Positions 16,643 through 27,390 are shown, numbered from the stretch's first letter. The stretch is DNA of 32,447 nt from Betaproteobacteria bacterium (GCA_029883965.1 JAOUIN010000003.1:1-32447); one strand, 5' to 3'. Program-made: numbers and translations. The notes: generated by a model from the sequence alone, not told the origin.

Positions 16643-18139
16643 GTGTCGCTGGCAGTACTCTATAGTCGCGCCCTTGCGGGCATGAATGCTCCTCTGGTGA
16701 CCGTGGAAACCCACCTCGCCAACGGGTTGCCGAGCTTTACCATCGTCGGGCTGCCGGAAGCCGAAGTGAAAGAGGCCAAGGACCGGGTGCGAGCGGCTTT
16801 GCAGAACGCCCAGTTTGAATTCCCGCAACGGCGCATCACCGTCAATCTGGCGCCCGCCGATCTGCCCAAGGAGTCGGGGCGCTTCGACTTGCCGATCGCG
16901 CTGGGCATACTCGCCGCTTCCGGACAAATTCCCGATAAACAGCTCGGCGATTACGAATTTGCCGGCGAACTGGCCTTGACCGGCGAATTGCGTCCCGTGC
17001 GCGGCGCGCTGGCAATGGCGCTTGCCGTCGCGCACGATGGGCGGGCTTTTGTTCTGCCGCAGGCGAGCGCGGTGGAAGCCGCGTTGGCGGAACAGACCGT
17101 GGTCCATGAAGCCGCTACGCTGAATGATGTGTGCGCACATCTGACCGGACGGCACGGGCTTGCACGCGCGCAGCCGGTCGATTTCTCCGGTGAATATCGG
17201 TATCCGGACCTGCTCGATGTCAAGGGGCAAAGCCATGCGCGGCGCGCTCTGGAAATTGCCGCGACCGGTGGTCACAGCCTGCTGATGGCGGGGCCGCCGG
17301 GTACCGGAAAAACCATGCTGGCGCAACGCCTGCCGGGTTTGCTGCCGCCGATGACGCAACAGGAGGCCGTGGAATCGGCGGCGATTCAGTCGATCGGCTC
17401 CGGCGGATTTGATGTCACGGCGTGGAAACGCCGCCCGTACCGCGCGCCGCACCATACTGCTTCGGCGGTGGCATTGGTCGGTGGCGGCAGCAATCCGCGG
17501 CCCGGTGAAATTTCCCTGGCCATGCACGGGGTGTTGTTTCTCGATGAGTTGCCGGAATTCGACCGCAGGGTGCTTGAAGTACTGCGTGAACCGCTGGAGT
17601 CGGGGCGCATTACCGTCTCGCGTGCCGCGCGCCAGGCGGATTTCCCGGCACGGTTCCAGCTGATTGTGGCGATGAATCCCTGTCCCTGCGGATTTCTCGG
17701 GCATTACAACGGGCGGTGCCGCTGCACTCCGGACCAGGTCGCGCGTTACCGATCGCGTATATCAGGCCCGCTGCTTGATCGCATCGATTTGCAGATCGAA
17801 GTGCCCGCACTGGCCCATGAAGACCTCACGCGCCACGCCGGCGGCGAGTCCACTGCAGTAGTCCGTGCCCGCGTGATTGCGGCGCGCGAGCGCGCACTGG
17901 TGCGGCAGGGCAAGGCCAATGCGCTGCTAACGACACGCGGGATGGACCGGTACTGCGCACCCGACGCGCCGGGTGAGTCCCTGCTCAAGCAGGCAATTGC
18001 CCGATTGGGCCTTTCGGCGCGGGCGTACCACCGTATTCTGAGGGTTGCACGGACGATTGCCGATCTGGCCGGTGCGGACAGGGTCGCCGCTGCGCATGTC
18101 GCGGAGGCCATCCAATACCGCCGGATGGATCGGGCGTGA
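16643..18139 (+). CDS. comM: ComM/YifB family Mg-chelatase-like AAA+ ATPase
   Basis: ComM is a hexameric AAA+ helicase that extends recombined DNA by branch migration during natural transformation. The frame opens at 16604, but the family N-terminus (SLAVLYSRALAGM) points to the GTG at 16643, which has GGA 7 bases upstream, giving 498 residues. An N-terminal Lon-like ChlI domain (about 1-170) is followed by Walker A GPPGTGKT (217-224) and Walker B VLFLDE (297-302). A CPCGFLG...CRC segment with Cys347, Cys349, Cys359 and Cys361 could bind zinc; SGPLLDRIDLQIEVP follows. All ATPase motifs are intact. The TGA overlaps the next gene's GTG. No other competence gene is present. Confidence 0.93.
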   Translation: MSLAVLYSRALAGMNAPLVTVETHLANGLPSFTIVGLPEAEVKEAKDRVRAALQNAQFEFPQRRITVNLAPADLPKESGRFDLPIALGILAASGQIPDKQLGDYEFAGELALTGELRPVRGALAMALAVAHDGRAFVLPQASAVEAALAEQTVVHEAATLNDVCAHLTGRHGLARAQPVDFSGEYRYPDLLDVKGQSHARRALEIAATGGHSLLMAGPPGTGKTMLAQRLPGLLPPMTQQEAVESAAIQSIGSGGFDVTAWKRRPYRAPHHTASAVALVGGGSNPRPGEISLAMHGVLFLDELPEFDRRVLEVLREPLESGRITVSRAARQADFPARFQLIVAMNPCPCGFLGHYNGRCRCTPDQVARYRSRISGPLLDRIDLQIEVPALAHEDLTRHAGGESTAVVRARVIAARERALVRQGKANALLTTRGMDRYCAPDAPGESLLKQAIARLGLSARAYHRILRVARTIADLAGADRVAAAHVAEAIQYRRMDRA

Positions 18140-19347
18140 GCGCTCCGCCCCGACACGCGGCGCCGATCACGGCGCCGGTACTGGCGGGCATACTCGCCGC
18201 GCTGGCAATGATCGGTCCCTTCACGATCGATACCTACCTGCCGTCGTTTCCGTTTATCAGTGCCGATCTGCACGCGACGCCGGCACAGATCCAGCAGACG
18301 CTGAGTTTTTATCTGTTCACGATGGCGCTGATGACGCTGTTTCACGGAACGTTATCCGACTCTTTCGGGCGCAGGCCGGTAATACTGACCGCTCTCTCGC
18401 TCTATGTCGTGACCGCCGTCGGTTGTGCAATGGCCGACACCCTGCCGCAGCTGTTGTTCTGGCGCGCAGTGCAGGGACTGACTGCGGGAGCGGGCATGAT
18501 CGTCGGCCGCGCGATCATCCGCGACAGCTTTGCCGGCCACGACGCGCAGCGCCTGATGTCAGTGGTCACGATGATTTTCGGTATTGCGCCGGCGATTGCG
18601 CCGGTGATCGGCGGCTGGTTGCAGGGTGCATTCGGCTGGCGCGCAATTTTCTGGTTTCTGGCAACGTACGGGGCCGTGCTGTTTCTCGCTTCAGCACGCT
18701 GGCTGCCGGAAACGCACCCGGTATCTGCTGCGCGGCAGCCGTTTCATGCGGGACCGCTGCTGCGCAATTATCTGCAGCTGGGCAGCGATCGCCGGCTGGT
18801 GTTGTTGTGCCTGGTCGTGGCCTTCAACTTTTCCGGGTTTTTCCTCTATATCGTATCGGCGCCTGCCGTGATTTATGATCTGCTGCACCTGACTGCGACG
18901 GACTTCGCGTGGCTGTTCGTGCCCGGTATCGGTGGTGTCATGTTCGGCGCTTTTCTGTCCGGCCGGCTGGCGGGACGCGTGTCACCGCGCCGCACGGTGC
19001 TCATCGGGTATATGACGATGACTTGTGCCGCGGCCGGAAACATACTTTATTGCATGCTGCTTCCGCCGGCGTTGCCGTGGACGGTGCTGCCGGTGATGAT
19101 GTACACGATCGGCATGGCGCTGACGATGCCCAGTGTGTCCTTGATGACGCTGGATCTGTTCCCGCAATTGCGCGGCATGACGTCATCGCTGCAGGGGTTT
19201 GCGCACAGCCTGACGGCGGGCATCGCGGCCGGTGTCATATCACCGCTGTTGTCACACAGTGCGTTGACCCTGGCCCTCGGGATGGGCGGACTGTTGCTGC
19301 TCGGAGGGGCTTCATGGGTGCTGTACCTGCGAATTGCAGAAGAATGA
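18136..19347 (+). CDS. Bcr/CflA family multidrug efflux MFS transporter
   Basis: This is a 403-residue inner-membrane transporter of the major facilitator superfamily, Bcr/CflA drug:H+ antiporter branch, with about 12 hydrophobic segments. The N-terminal FTIDTYLPSFPFISADLHAT, the MFS loop motif DSFGRRPVIL after segment 2 and RAVQGLTAGAGMIVGRAIIRD in segment 4 are characteristic of the family. The GTG start lies in a GTGA overlap with the comM stop, so the two are probably one transcript. Substrate unknown; relatives export compounds such as bicyclomycin, chloramphenicol or sulfonamides. The 3' end faces the rhodanese gene across 123 bases in which I saw no clear terminator. Confidence 0.9.
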   Translation: MSAPPRHAAPITAPVLAGILAALAMIGPFTIDTYLPSFPFISADLHATPAQIQQTLSFYLFTMALMTLFHGTLSDSFGRRPVILTALSLYVVTAVGCAMADTLPQLLFWRAVQGLTAGAGMIVGRAIIRDSFAGHDAQRLMSVVTMIFGIAPAIAPVIGGWLQGAFGWRAIFWFLATYGAVLFLASARWLPETHPVSAARQPFHAGPLLRNYLQLGSDRRLVLLCLVVAFNFSGFFLYIVSAPAVIYDLLHLTATDFAWLFVPGIGGVMFGAFLSGRLAGRVSPRRTVLIGYMTMTCAAAGNILYCMLLPPALPWTVLPVMMYTIGMALTMPSVSLMTLDLFPQLRGMTSSLQGFAHSLTAGIAAGVISPLLSHSALTLALGMGGLLLLGGASWVLYLRIAEE

Positions 19348-19470
19348 CCCGAAAACGGAAATGCATCCGGCCCTGTAACGACGTCGTGGCGCCCCTTATG
19401 GTCCGTGGCGTTGGACAGGCACGGATGGACCTGCTTGGCCGGCATTAATCCCGCTGGCCGGGCGCGGCGA

Positions 19471-19857
19471 TCAGCACTGCTCCCACGGCAGGCCATCATG
19501 CCGCCAGCCGGTTTTTTCGTTGCGATGGTGACTCTCGTCGAGTTCCCCCTCGAAACCGTGCAACACGTTGTACACCTGGGTAAAGCCGGCTTCTTCCAGC
19601 GCGCGGCCGGCATCGAGTGAGCGGTTGCCGCTGCGGCAGATTACGATGATCGGGCGGTCGACGCTGGCGGCTTTCTTGACGTGTGCGACGAACTGCGGGT
19701 TGATTTCCCAGTTCGGGCCGTCGTTCCAGGCGACGTGGATCGCGCCCACCGGATGTCCGACAAAAAGGTACTCCATTTCGCTGCGGCAATCGATGAATAC
19801 CGAGTTCGGATTTTTCTTCAGAAAGTCGTATGCGTCCTTGGGTTCGAGATGTTTCAT
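19471..19857 (-). CDS. Rhodanese-like domain protein
   Basis: A single rhodanese domain of 128 residues (counted from the ATG at 19857; the ATG at 19866 and the TTG at 19875 are alternatives without a good ribosome site). The active-site loop CRSGNRS lies at 74-80 with the catalytic Cys74, and FIDCRSEMEYLFVGHPVGA (21-39) is the conserved N-terminal half. Such proteins carry sulfur as a Cys persulfide, from thiosulfate or for sulfur transfer; the acceptor is unknown. No signal peptide, so it is cytoplasmic. It is transcribed away from metH across about 140 bases. Confidence 0.9.
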   Translation of the reverse strand: MKHLEPKDAYDFLKKNPNSVFIDCRSEMEYLFVGHPVGAIHVAWNDGPNWEINPQFVAHVKKAASVDRPIIVICRSGNRSLDAGRALEEAGFTQVYNVLHGFEGELDESHHRNEKTGWRHDGLPWEQC

Positions 19858-19998
19858 GGCGGGCATATCGCGCAATTGGGAAGGCGCATTATAGGCGCTG
19901 GCGCAGGCCCGGCCAAATGCACCGGGATGGCGCTAAGGCCATGATAAACTTCGCGCTTTTCCACGCCGCAACGGCGCGAACCGGCGCACCCTTACCTC

Positions 19999-22900
19999 AT
20001 GACTTCCCGTATCCAGCAACTGCCCGCGCTGCTGTCGCGCCGCATCCTGATTCTCGACGGTGCGATGGGCACGATGATCCAGAATTACAAGCTGGACGAG
20101 GCCGCGTATCGTGGCACGCGTTTCAGGGATTTCGCACATGACGTCAAGGGCAACAATGATCTGCTGACGCTGACGCAACCGCAGATCATCCGCGAGATCC
20201 ATGAGCAGTATCTCGATGCCGGCGCGGACATCATCGAGACCAACACCTTCAACTCGACTTCAGTCGCCATGGCGGATTACCACATGGAAGACCTGGTGTA
20301 CGAGCTGAATGTCGAGGCGGCGAAGCTGGCACGCGCTGCCGCCGATGCCTATGAAGTCAAGGATCCGGCGCGGCCGCGGTTTGTCGCCGGCACGCTGGGG
20401 CCGACCAATCGTACCGCGTCCATTTCGCCGGACGTCAACGATCCGGGTTTCCGCAACACCAGTTTTGATGCGCTGGTTGCCGCATATACCGAGGCCGTGC
20501 GCGGCCTGGTCGATGGCGGTGCCGACTTGCTGATGGTCGAGACCATATTCGACACGCTCAACGCCAAGGCCGCATTGTTCGCAATCGACAGTTATTTTGA
20601 AACGCAAGGGGTGAACCTGCCGGTCATGATTTCCGGCACGATTACCGACGCATCCGGTCGCACCCTTTCAGGGCAGACGCCGGAGGCGTTCTGGAATTCA
20701 GTGCGTCACTCGCGACCCCTGAGCATCGGCCTCAATTGCGCGCTGGGGGCACAGCTGATGCGGCCCTACATCGAGGAAATTTCCACGGTCGCAGACACCT
20801 ATGTATGCGCATATCCGAATGCGGGTCTGCCGAATCCGCTGGCGCCGACCGGTTACGATGAACTGCCGGACGACACCGCGGCTTTCATCCTCGATTTTGC
20901 CAGGAGTGGATTCGTCAACATCGTCGGCGGCTGTTGCGGCACAACGCCGGCGCACATACGCGCCATGGCGCAGATTGTCAGCGGTGTGCCGCCGCGCAAA
21001 GTGCCGCAGATCGAGAAGAAAACCCGCTTGTCCGGGCTGGAGCCGCTGAACATCGGCGACGATTCGCTGTTCGTCAATGTCGGTGAACGCACCAATGTCA
21101 CCGGCTCCCGGGCGTTTGCCAAACTGATCCTCGCCGGTAACTACGCCGAAGCCGTGGCCGTCGCGCGCCAGCAGGTCGAGAGCGGCGCGCAGATCATCGA
21201 CGTCAACATGGATGAGGCCATGCTCGACTCGAAGGCGGCGATGACCACCTTCCTCAACCTGATCGCGTCCGAACCCGACATCTCGCGCGTTCCGGTAATG
21301 ATTGACTCGTCTAAATGGGAGGTCATCGAGGCCGGGCTGAAGTGCGTGCAGGGCAAGGCCGTCGTCAACTCGATCAGCATGAAGGAAGGTGTAGAGCCCT
21401 TCAAACAGCAGGCGAGGCTGGCGCGGCGTTACGGCGCCGCGGTCGTCGTGATGGCCTTTGACGAGCAGGGCCAGGCCGATACCTATGACCGCCGGATCCG
21501 CATTGCGAAGCAGGCCTACGACATCCTCGTCGACGAGGTCGGTTTCGCGCCGGAAGACATCATCATCGATCCGAACATATTCGCGATCGCCACCGGCATC
21601 GAGGAACACAACCGCTATGCCATCGATTTCATCGAGGCGACGCGCTGGATCCGCGAGAACCTGCGCTATGCGCGGGTCAGCGGCGGACTGTCCAATGTGT
21701 CGTTCTCGTTTCGCGGCAATGATCTGGTGCGCGAGGCCATCCATACCGCGTTTCTGTACCACGCGATCAAGGCCGGACTGACCATGGCCATCGTCAACGC
21801 CGGACAGCTCGGCGTTTATGACGAGATTCCGAAGGAACTGCTCGAGCACGTCGAAGACATCATTTTCAGCCGCCGGCCCGATGCAGCCGAGCGCATGGTG
21901 ACGTTTGCCGAGACCGTAAAAGGCAAGGGCAAGGTTGTCGTCGAAGATCTGGCCTGGCGCGATGCGCCGGTCGGCGAGCGGCTGACCCATGCACTGGTGC
22001 GCGGCATCACCAACTGGATTGTTGAAGACACCGAGGAGATGCGCCAGAAGATCGAGGCCGAAGGCGGGCGTCCGATCCAGGTCATCGAGGGGCCGCTGAT
22101 GGACGGCATGAATGTTGTCGGCGACCTGTTCGGCGCCGGCAAGATGTTCCTGCCCCAGGTGGTCAAATCGGCGCGAGTGATGAAGCAGGCGGTGGCGCAT
22201 CTGGTGCCGTACATCGAGGCCGAAAAGGCGCGTTCCGGCGACATCCGCGCCAAGGGCAAGATCGTGCTCGCCACGGTCAAGGGTGACGTACATGACATCG
22301 GCAAGAATATCGTCGCGGTGGTGCTCCAGTGCAACAACTATGAAGTGGTCAACCTGGGTGTCATGGTGCCGTGGAAACAGATTGCCGAGGTTGCCGTAAA
22401 GGAAAAGGCTGACATTATCGGCCTGTCCGGACTGATCACACCGTCATTGGAAGAGATGGCGCATAACGCCCGCGAAATGCAGCGCGCGGGCATGACGTTG
22501 CCGCTGCTGATCGGTGGTGCCACGACGTCGCGCGTGCATACCGCAGTGAAAATTGCGCCGCATTACCAGGGGCCGGTGGTGTGGGTGCCGGACGCGTCGC
22601 GCAGTGTCAGCGTGTGCTCCAGTCTGCTGTCGGATGACCAGAGCAAGGGTTACCTGAATGACGTCAAGGCCGAGTACGAGCGTATCCGCGAACAGCATGC
22701 GGGCAAGAAGGGGCCGGAACTGATTCCGCTGGCGGCCGCACGCGCCAACGCACTGCAGACGGACTGGAAAAACTATACGCCGCCGAAACCCGGGATGACC
22801 GGGCTGAAGCCGCTGAAGAACTATGATCTTGCTGAAATCGCCCGCCATATCGACTGGGCGCCTTTTTTCCAGACCTGGGATCTGGCGGGGCCGTATCCGG

Positions 22901-23703
22901 CGATACTCAAGGACCCGGTTGTCGGCGAGGAGGCGCGCAAAGTGCTTGCCGACGGACAGGCGATGCTGAAACAGATCATTGAGGGCCGCTGGCTGACCGC
23001 CAACGGCGTGTTCGGACTTTTTCCGGCGGCGCGTGTTGATCACGAAGACATTGCGATTTACGCCGATGAATCACGCAAGACGCCGCTGATGACCTGGCAT
23101 AACCTGCGCCAGCAGAACAAAAAGCCGAGCGGACGCGAGAACCAGTGCATCGCGGATTTTGTTGCGCCGCTGGAGTCGGGTGTTGCGGATTATGTCGGCG
23201 CTTTTGCTGTCACCGCCGGTCTCGGTATCGACAAGCGCATTGCGATGTTCGAGAAGCAGCACGACGACTATTCGGTGATCCTGCTGAAGGCGCTCGCGGA
23301 CCGGCTGGCCGAAGCGTTTGCGGAACTGCTGCATTTGCGCGTGCGTCGTGAGTTCTGGGGTTATGCCGGCGATGAATCATTGGGCAATGACGCGCTGATC
23401 GCCGAGAAATACCGCGGCATCCGGCCGGCGCCCGGTTATCCGGCGTGTCCGGACCATACCGAGAAGGGCGCACTGTTCGAGCTGCTGCAGGCGGGCCGTA
23501 TCGACATGCGGCTGACCGAATCCTTTGCCATGCTGCCGGCGTCGTCGGTCAGCGGATTCTATTTGTCGCACCCGCAGTCGCAATACTTTGCGGTGGGCAA
23601 GATCGACCGTGACCAGGTCGCCGATTACGCCCGGCGCAAAGGCATGCCTGTTGCGGACGTCGAGCGCTGGCTGGCGCCGGTGCTCGGTTATGAGCCCGCT
23701 TGA
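19999..23703 (+). CDS. metH: Cobalamin-dependent methionine synthase
   Basis: MetH transfers the methyl group of 5-methyltetrahydrofolate to homocysteine through bound cobalamin, the last step of methionine synthesis. The 1234 residues give all four modules. The homocysteine domain has zinc ligands Cys247 (GLNCALGA), Cys312 and Cys313 ([11 protein letters not shown]). The pterin domain runs about 360-640 ([24 protein letters not shown]). The cobalamin domain runs about 660-900, with the lower ligand His765 in [11 protein letters not shown]. The SAM-dependent reactivation domain runs about 920-1234 ([12 protein letters not shown]). No cobalamin riboswitch was recognised in the 120 bases upstream. 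Its TGA overlaps the start of the next gene, so it heads a three-gene set. Confidence 0.98.
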   Translation: MTSRIQQLPALLSRRILILDGAMGTMIQNYKLDEAAYRGTRFRDFAHDVKGNNDLLTLTQPQIIREIHEQYLDAGADIIETNTFNSTSVAMADYHMEDLVYELNVEAAKLARAAADAYEVKDPARPRFVAGTLGPTNRTASISPDVNDPGFRNTSFDALVAAYTEAVRGLVDGGADLLMVETIFDTLNAKAALFAIDSYFETQGVNLPVMISGTITDASGRTLSGQTPEAFWNSVRHSRPLSIGLNCALGAQLMRPYIEEISTVADTYVCAYPNAGLPNPLAPTGYDELPDDTAAFILDFARSGFVNIVGGCCGTTPAHIRAMAQIVSGVPPRKVPQIEKKTRLSGLEPLNIGDDSLFVNVGERTNVTGSRAFAKLILAGNYAEAVAVARQQVESGAQIIDVNMDEAMLDSKAAMTTFLNLIASEPDISRVPVMIDSSKWEVIEAGLKCVQGKAVVNSISMKEGVEPFKQQARLARRYGAAVVVMAFDEQGQADTYDRRIRIAKQAYDILVDEVGFAPEDIIIDPNIFAIATGIEEHNRYAIDFIEATRWIRENLRYARVSGGLSNVSFSFRGNDLVREAIHTAFLYHAIKAGLTMAIVNAGQLGVYDEIPKELLEHVEDIIFSRRPDAAERMVTFAETVKGKGKVVVEDLAWRDAPVGERLTHALVRGITNWIVEDTEEMRQKIEAEGGRPIQVIEGPLMDGMNVVGDLFGAGKMFLPQVVKSARVMKQAVAHLVPYIEAEKARSGDIRAKGKIVLATVKGDVHDIGKNIVAVVLQCNNYEVVNLGVMVPWKQIAEVAVKEKADIIGLSGLITPSLEEMAHNAREMQRAGMTLPLLIGGATTSRVHTAVKIAPHYQGPVVWVPDASRSVSVCSSLLSDDQSKGYLNDVKAEYERIREQHAGKKGPELIPLAAARANALQTDWKNYTPPKPGMTGLKPLKNYDLAEIARHIDWAPFFQTWDLAGPYPAILKDPVVGEEARKVLADGQAMLKQIIEGRWLTANGVFGLFPAARVDHEDIAIYADESRKTPLMTWHNLRQQNKKPSGRENQCIADFVAPLESGVADYVGAFAVTAGLGIDKRIAMFEKQHDDYSVILLKALADRLAEAFAELLHLRVRREFWGYAGDESLGNDALIAEKYRGIRPAPGYPACPDHTEKGALFELLQAGRIDMRLTESFAMLPASSVSGFYLSHPQSQYFAVGKIDRDQVADYARRKGMPVADVERWLAPVLGYEPA

Positions 23704-24566
23704 CACAGTTGTCCACTTTGTCCGCTGCGCAATACCTTGCGCTCGCTGATGCCGGGCGCAACGGCTGGTGGCGTTACAGTCTGGGCCTGTTGCTCATCGC
23801 GGTTGGCTGGCTGATCGGCGGCGGATACGCCTATACGGTGACGATGGATGCCGCGTTGTTCGGCAGCGTCAACGAGTTCGTGGCGATCAATGCCAGCGTG
23901 CTGACGCTGCTGGTCGGCGTTGTCGCCGTGACCGTCGTTCTGCATGGCCGCAGCTGGCGCACGCTGGTGACGCCGCGGTCGCGCCTCGACTGGCGGCGCA
24001 TGTTCGAAGGCGCAGCGGTGTGGACAGCTCTCGCCGCGGTCTGTGCCGTGGCGGAGCATCTGCTGTATCCGGGGCGATATGCCTGGAGCCTGAATCTGCA
24101 GGCCTGGCTGCCGTTTGTGGTCGCCGCGCTGTTGCTGACGCCGCTGCAGTGCGCCGCCGAAGAGCTGGTGTTTCGCGGCTACCTGCTGCAGGCACTGGGA
24201 CGACTGCTGCGCCATCCGGCGGGGCTCGCCGTCGTGAGCGCGGCGGCTTTTACACTGCCGCATCTGTTCAACCCGGAAATCGCCGCGTACGGCGCAGTCA
24301 TCATGGCGGCGAATTATTTTGTCATGGGGCTGTTCCTGGCGAGCGTGGCCTTGCGTGATGGCCGTCTCGAGCTCGCGATCGGCGCGCACGCCGGCAATAA
24401 TCTGCTGCTGGCGCTGGTCATCAATTACGAGGACTCGGTGTACCGTACCGAGTCGGTGTTTGCTGCGGGCGAACTGGATCCCGTATATTCTCTGGTGACG
24501 CTGGTGCTCAGTGCGCTGGCGTTTCATTTGTGGGTGTTCAGCAAACGCCGTGACCGCCATGAATAG
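23700..24566 (+). CDS. CPBP-family intramembrane metalloprotease
   Basis: This 288-residue membrane protein has about eight hydrophobic segments and the three CPBP (Rce1/ABI) motifs: Glu154-Glu155 with Arg159 ([13 protein letters not shown]), His188 (FTLPHLFNP) and His230 (GAHAGNN). All expected metal-binding and catalytic residues are present, so it is probably an active inner-membrane endopeptidase. Bacterial members include proteases linked to bacteriocin immunity and maturation, but this one's substrate is unknown. Translation starts with TTG in a TTGA overlap with the metH stop, and its end overlaps the PhyH gene by 8 bases, so its expression is tied to methionine synthase. Confidence 0.88.
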   Translation: MTQLSTLSAAQYLALADAGRNGWWRYSLGLLLIAVGWLIGGGYAYTVTMDAALFGSVNEFVAINASVLTLLVGVVAVTVVLHGRSWRTLVTPRSRLDWRRMFEGAAVWTALAAVCAVAEHLLYPGRYAWSLNLQAWLPFVVAALLLTPLQCAAEELVFRGYLLQALGRLLRHPAGLAVVSAAAFTLPHLFNPEIAAYGAVIMAANYFVMGLFLASVALRDGRLELAIGAHAGNNLLLALVINYEDSVYRTESVFAAGELDPVYSLVTLVLSALAFHLWVFSKRRDRHE

Positions 24567-25320
24567 CGGGTTTTCCGCAGCCGAAATTGCGCACTTCGCG
24601 CGCGACGGCTACCAGATCGTGCGTGGTCTCGTGCCCGCGCCCGCGCGTGCCCGCATGCTCGAGGTTGCCGCGCGCGATCTGGACAACGCCGCCGGGCCTG
24701 TCGAGTACGAGGCCGACACGCAGTATCCGGGCTCACCCGAATCGCGCGACGCGCCGGGTGGGCGGACAGTGCGCCGCCTGCTGCAGGCTTATGCCCGCGA
24801 TGCGGTTTTTCGTGACTGGGCCACCGCGGCGCCGATCGTATCGCGGCTGCGCCAGCTGCTGGGTCCGCAGATTGCGTTATCGCAGGCACACCATAACTGC
24901 GTGATGACCAAGGATCCGCGCTACAGCAGTCTGACGAGCTGGCATCGCGATATCCGCTACTGGTCGTACCAACGGCCCGAACTGGTATCCGTGTGGCTGG
25001 CGCTGGGCGAGGAGCGGCCGGAAAACGGCTGCCTGCTGGTGCTGCCGGGCACGCACGTGATGACGTTTGATGCAGACCGGCTGGATGCTGCGCAATTCCT
25101 GCGTACCGATGTAACTGCGAATGCGGCATTGCTGCAGGCGCAGGTGAGCGTGGAACTCGATCCGGGTGATGTACTGTTTTTTCACTGCCGGCTGTTTCAT
25201 GCGGCGAGCAGCAATCGCAGCACGCGCACCAAGTTTTCAGCGGTGTTCACCTATCACGCCACCGATAATCAGCCGCTGCCCGGCACGCGCTCCGCAGGCA
25301 TGGCCGACGTTATATTATAA
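24559..25320 (+). CDS. Phytanoyl-CoA dioxygenase (PhyH) family protein
   Basis: A 253-residue Fe(II)/2-oxoglutarate oxygenase of the PhyH fold. The ATG at 24559 is chosen because the residues upstream (24511 on) belong to the CPBP frame. Iron ligands are His129 and Asp131 (SWHRDIRYW) and His214 (LFHAASSNRS); Arg223 in STRTKFS is placed to bind 2-oxoglutarate. Family members hydroxylate very varied small molecules, so the substrate is unknown. Its first 8 bases overlap the CPBP stop. It faces ndh tail to tail with 21 AT-rich bases between and no terminator hairpin seen. Confidence 0.86.
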   Translation: MNSGFSAAEIAHFARDGYQIVRGLVPAPARARMLEVAARDLDNAAGPVEYEADTQYPGSPESRDAPGGRTVRRLLQAYARDAVFRDWATAAPIVSRLRQLLGPQIALSQAHHNCVMTKDPRYSSLTSWHRDIRYWSYQRPELVSVWLALGEERPENGCLLVLPGTHVMTFDADRLDAAQFLRTDVTANAALLQAQVSVELDPGDVLFFHCRLFHAASSNRSTRTKFSAVFTYHATDNQPLPGTRSAGMADVIL

Positions 25321-25341
25321 CTTGTTGATTTTATTGATATT

Positions 25342-26667
25342 TTAGTGCAGCTTCACCCGCGGCTCGGTGCGTCGCGTGATCAGCCGTGCCAGCGTGTCAA
25401 AGAACACTTTGGCAAACCCGTGCAGCGCGTAGAGATGCATGCGGTAGAGCGACACATACATCATGCGGGCAAACAGACCCTCGATGAACAGGCTGCCGCC
25501 GATCAGCGCGCCCATCAGGCTGCCGACGGTCGAATATTCCCCCAGCGACACCAGCGAACCGAAATCGCGATAGACAAACGCACGCGCCGGCTTGCCGGCA
25601 AGCCGGCGGCGCAGCGTCGACGCCAGCAGAGTCGCCTGCTGGTGTGCGGCCTGCGCGCGCGGCGGCACATTGTGTTCGCGACCGGGCCAGGCGCAGGCGG
25701 CGCAATCGCCCATCGCAAAAATGTCGGAGTCGCGGGTCACGCGGAGTTCGGGCGTGACCACCAGCTGGTTCAGCCGGTTGGTTTCCAGTCCCGCGATGTC
25801 CTTGAGGAAATCGGGTGCCTTGATGCCTGCGGCCCATACCGTCAGTTCGGCGGGCACTTTGCGTCCGTCGGCAATCCGAACGCCGTCGTGTTCGACGGCG
25901 GTGACGCGCGCACCCGTCAGCACCTGCACCTGCAGTTTCGCCAGCAGTTCTTCGGTCGACTTTGACAGACGTTCGGGCAGCGCCGGCAGCACGCGCGGGC
26001 CCGCCTCGATCAGCGTAATGCGGATATCGCGCTCCGCGTCGATGTGCTCCAGGCCGAAGGCCACGAGCTCGCGCGTGGTGTGATGCAGTTCCGCGGCGAG
26101 TTCGACGCCGGTGGCGCCGGCGCCGATGATGGCCACCTGCAGCTGTTCCGGTCGCAGCGGTTCGTGCTGCGCATTGGCGCGGATGCAGGCATTGATCAGC
26201 CGGTTGTGGAAGCGTTCGGCCTGCGGCGGCGTGTCGAGGCTGATCGCGTGCTCCTGCGCGCCGGGTGTGCCGAAATCATTGGTGCCGCTGCCGACGGCAA
26301 TGACCAGCGTGTCGTAGCGGATCTCGCGCTCGCCGATCAGTAACCGGCCATCCTCATCGTATGTCGGTGCGACACGTACCACGCGGCGTTCTCGGTCCAG
26401 ACCGGACATGCTGCCCAGGCGGAAACGGAAATGATGCCACCGCGCCTGCGCCAGATAATCGAGCATGTGCTGATCCACATCCATGCTGCCGGCGGCGACC
26501 TCGTGCAGCAGCGGTTTCCACAGATGCGTACGCGAACGGTCGATCAGCGTCACCTGAGCCTGCCCGCGGCGGCCGACGCTGTCACCCAGACGCGTTGCGA
26601 GTTCAAGCCCGCCGGCGCCGCCGCCGACGACAACGATGTGGTGCAGGCTGGCAGAGTTATCGGACAT
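25342..26667 (-). CDS. ndh: Type II NADH dehydrogenase (NDH-2)
   Basis: NDH-2 is a single-chain flavoprotein on the inner face of the membrane that oxidises NADH and reduces quinone without pumping protons. The 441 residues show the FAD-binding GGGAGG (15-20), a second dinucleotide fold IGAGATG (181-187) for NADH, the FAD-contacting MGDCAAC (319-325), and the quinone-site motif AQAAHQQ (338-344) that separates NDH-2 from related reductases. The C-terminal part (YVSLYRMHLYALHGFAKVFF) is amphipathic/hydrophobic and probably anchors it to the membrane. Divergent from the methyltransferase gene across 59 bases. Confidence 0.93.
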   Translation of the reverse strand: MSDNSASLHHIVVVGGGAGGLELATRLGDSVGRRGQAQVTLIDRSRTHLWKPLLHEVAAGSMDVDQHMLDYLAQARWHHFRFRLGSMSGLDRERRVVRVAPTYDEDGRLLIGEREIRYDTLVIAVGSGTNDFGTPGAQEHAISLDTPPQAERFHNRLINACIRANAQHEPLRPEQLQVAIIGAGATGVELAAELHHTTRELVAFGLEHIDAERDIRITLIEAGPRVLPALPERLSKSTEELLAKLQVQVLTGARVTAVEHDGVRIADGRKVPAELTVWAAGIKAPDFLKDIAGLETNRLNQLVVTPELRVTRDSDIFAMGDCAACAWPGREHNVPPRAQAAHQQATLLASTLRRRLAGKPARAFVYRDFGSLVSLGEYSTVGSLMGALIGGSLFIEGLFARMMYVSLYRMHLYALHGFAKVFFDTLARLITRRTEPRVKLH

Positions 26668-26726
26668 GCTGACAGTTCCGGCGTTGATCCGGCGACGGGT
26701 ATTGCATGCGGTTATTATTCCAGACT

Positions 26727-27356
26727 ATGACGCAGGAACGCGCCAATGTTTTTTATCGCCGGAACGCATCCGGTTATGATGCCAGCGCTGCGCGCACGAT
26801 GGCTCTGCGCCGCCGCACCATCGATCATCTCGTGCTGCAGCCCGGCGATGCGGTACTCGACGCCGGCTGTGGTACCGGACTGAGTTTTCCGCTGCTGCTC
26901 GACCGCACGGGCCCTGCGGGCAGCGTGATCGGGGTCGAAGCGAGTCCGGACATGCTGGCGCTGGCCCGTGCGCGCTGTACCGCAGCTGGCTGGCGGAACG
27001 TGACGCTGATCGAAGCCGATCTGGAAACCGTGGTGTTGCCGCACGTCGCCGATGCCGTGCTGTTCAATTACACGCATGACGTGCTGCGCTCACCGGCGGC
27101 GCTGGCCAATATTTTCCGCCAGCTGCGACCCGGCGCCCGTATCGCTGCCGCCGGCATCAAGCATCCGCCGCGATGGCTGGATCCGTTCCGGCTGTATCGC
27201 CGGTTCAAGTCGCGTGGATGTTACGACCGGTTCGAAGGACTGGACGCTCCCTGGGATCTGCTGGCGCGCGCGGTAGCAGATCTCCGGGTCGACAGTACGC
27301 TGTTCGGCACCGGTTACATTGCCTGGGGACATCTGACCGGTGGTCATGCGGAATAG
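26727..27356 (+). CDS. Class I SAM-dependent methyltransferase, substrate unknown
   Basis: A 209-residue Rossmann methyltransferase. The ATG at 26727 (MTQERANVFYRRNASGYD) is preferred over the one at 26706 because the family begins with a Y-x-x-N-A-x-x-Y-D-like region. Motif I is VLDAGCGTG (43-51), the strand 2 acidic residue is in IGVEASPDML, strand 4 is DAVLFNYTHDVLRSP, and RQLRPGARIAAAGIK follows the fourth helix. The resemblance is to small-molecule methyltransferases of the UbiE type. The gene is 77 bases upstream of an ATP-grasp gene on the same strand. No substrate can be named. Confidence 0.83.
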   Translation: MTQERANVFYRRNASGYDASAARTMALRRRTIDHLVLQPGDAVLDAGCGTGLSFPLLLDRTGPAGSVIGVEASPDMLALARARCTAAGWRNVTLIEADLETVVLPHVADAVLFNYTHDVLRSPAALANIFRQLRPGARIAAAGIKHPPRWLDPFRLYRRFKSRGCYDRFEGLDAPWDLLARAVADLRVDSTLFGTGYIAWGHLTGGHAE

Positions 27357-27390
27357 AATCGTACGCAATGGTGTTGTAAGGATATCGGCA

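Noticed and set aside
19876-19998. Search for a cobalamin, SAM or SAH riboswitch before metH
   Set aside because: The region is only about 120 bases; no B12-box or aptamer strings were found. GCTAAGG and ATGATAAA occur but in the wrong order for SAM-II.
20698-22293. 531-codon open frame antisense to metH
   Set aside because: It lies fully inside metH, whose motifs and codon pattern are clear; long antisense frames are expected in GC-rich genes. Its translation shows no recognisable domain.
25321-25341. AT-rich gap between PhyH and ndh as a bidirectional terminator
   Set aside because: No inverted repeat is present in the 21 bases.
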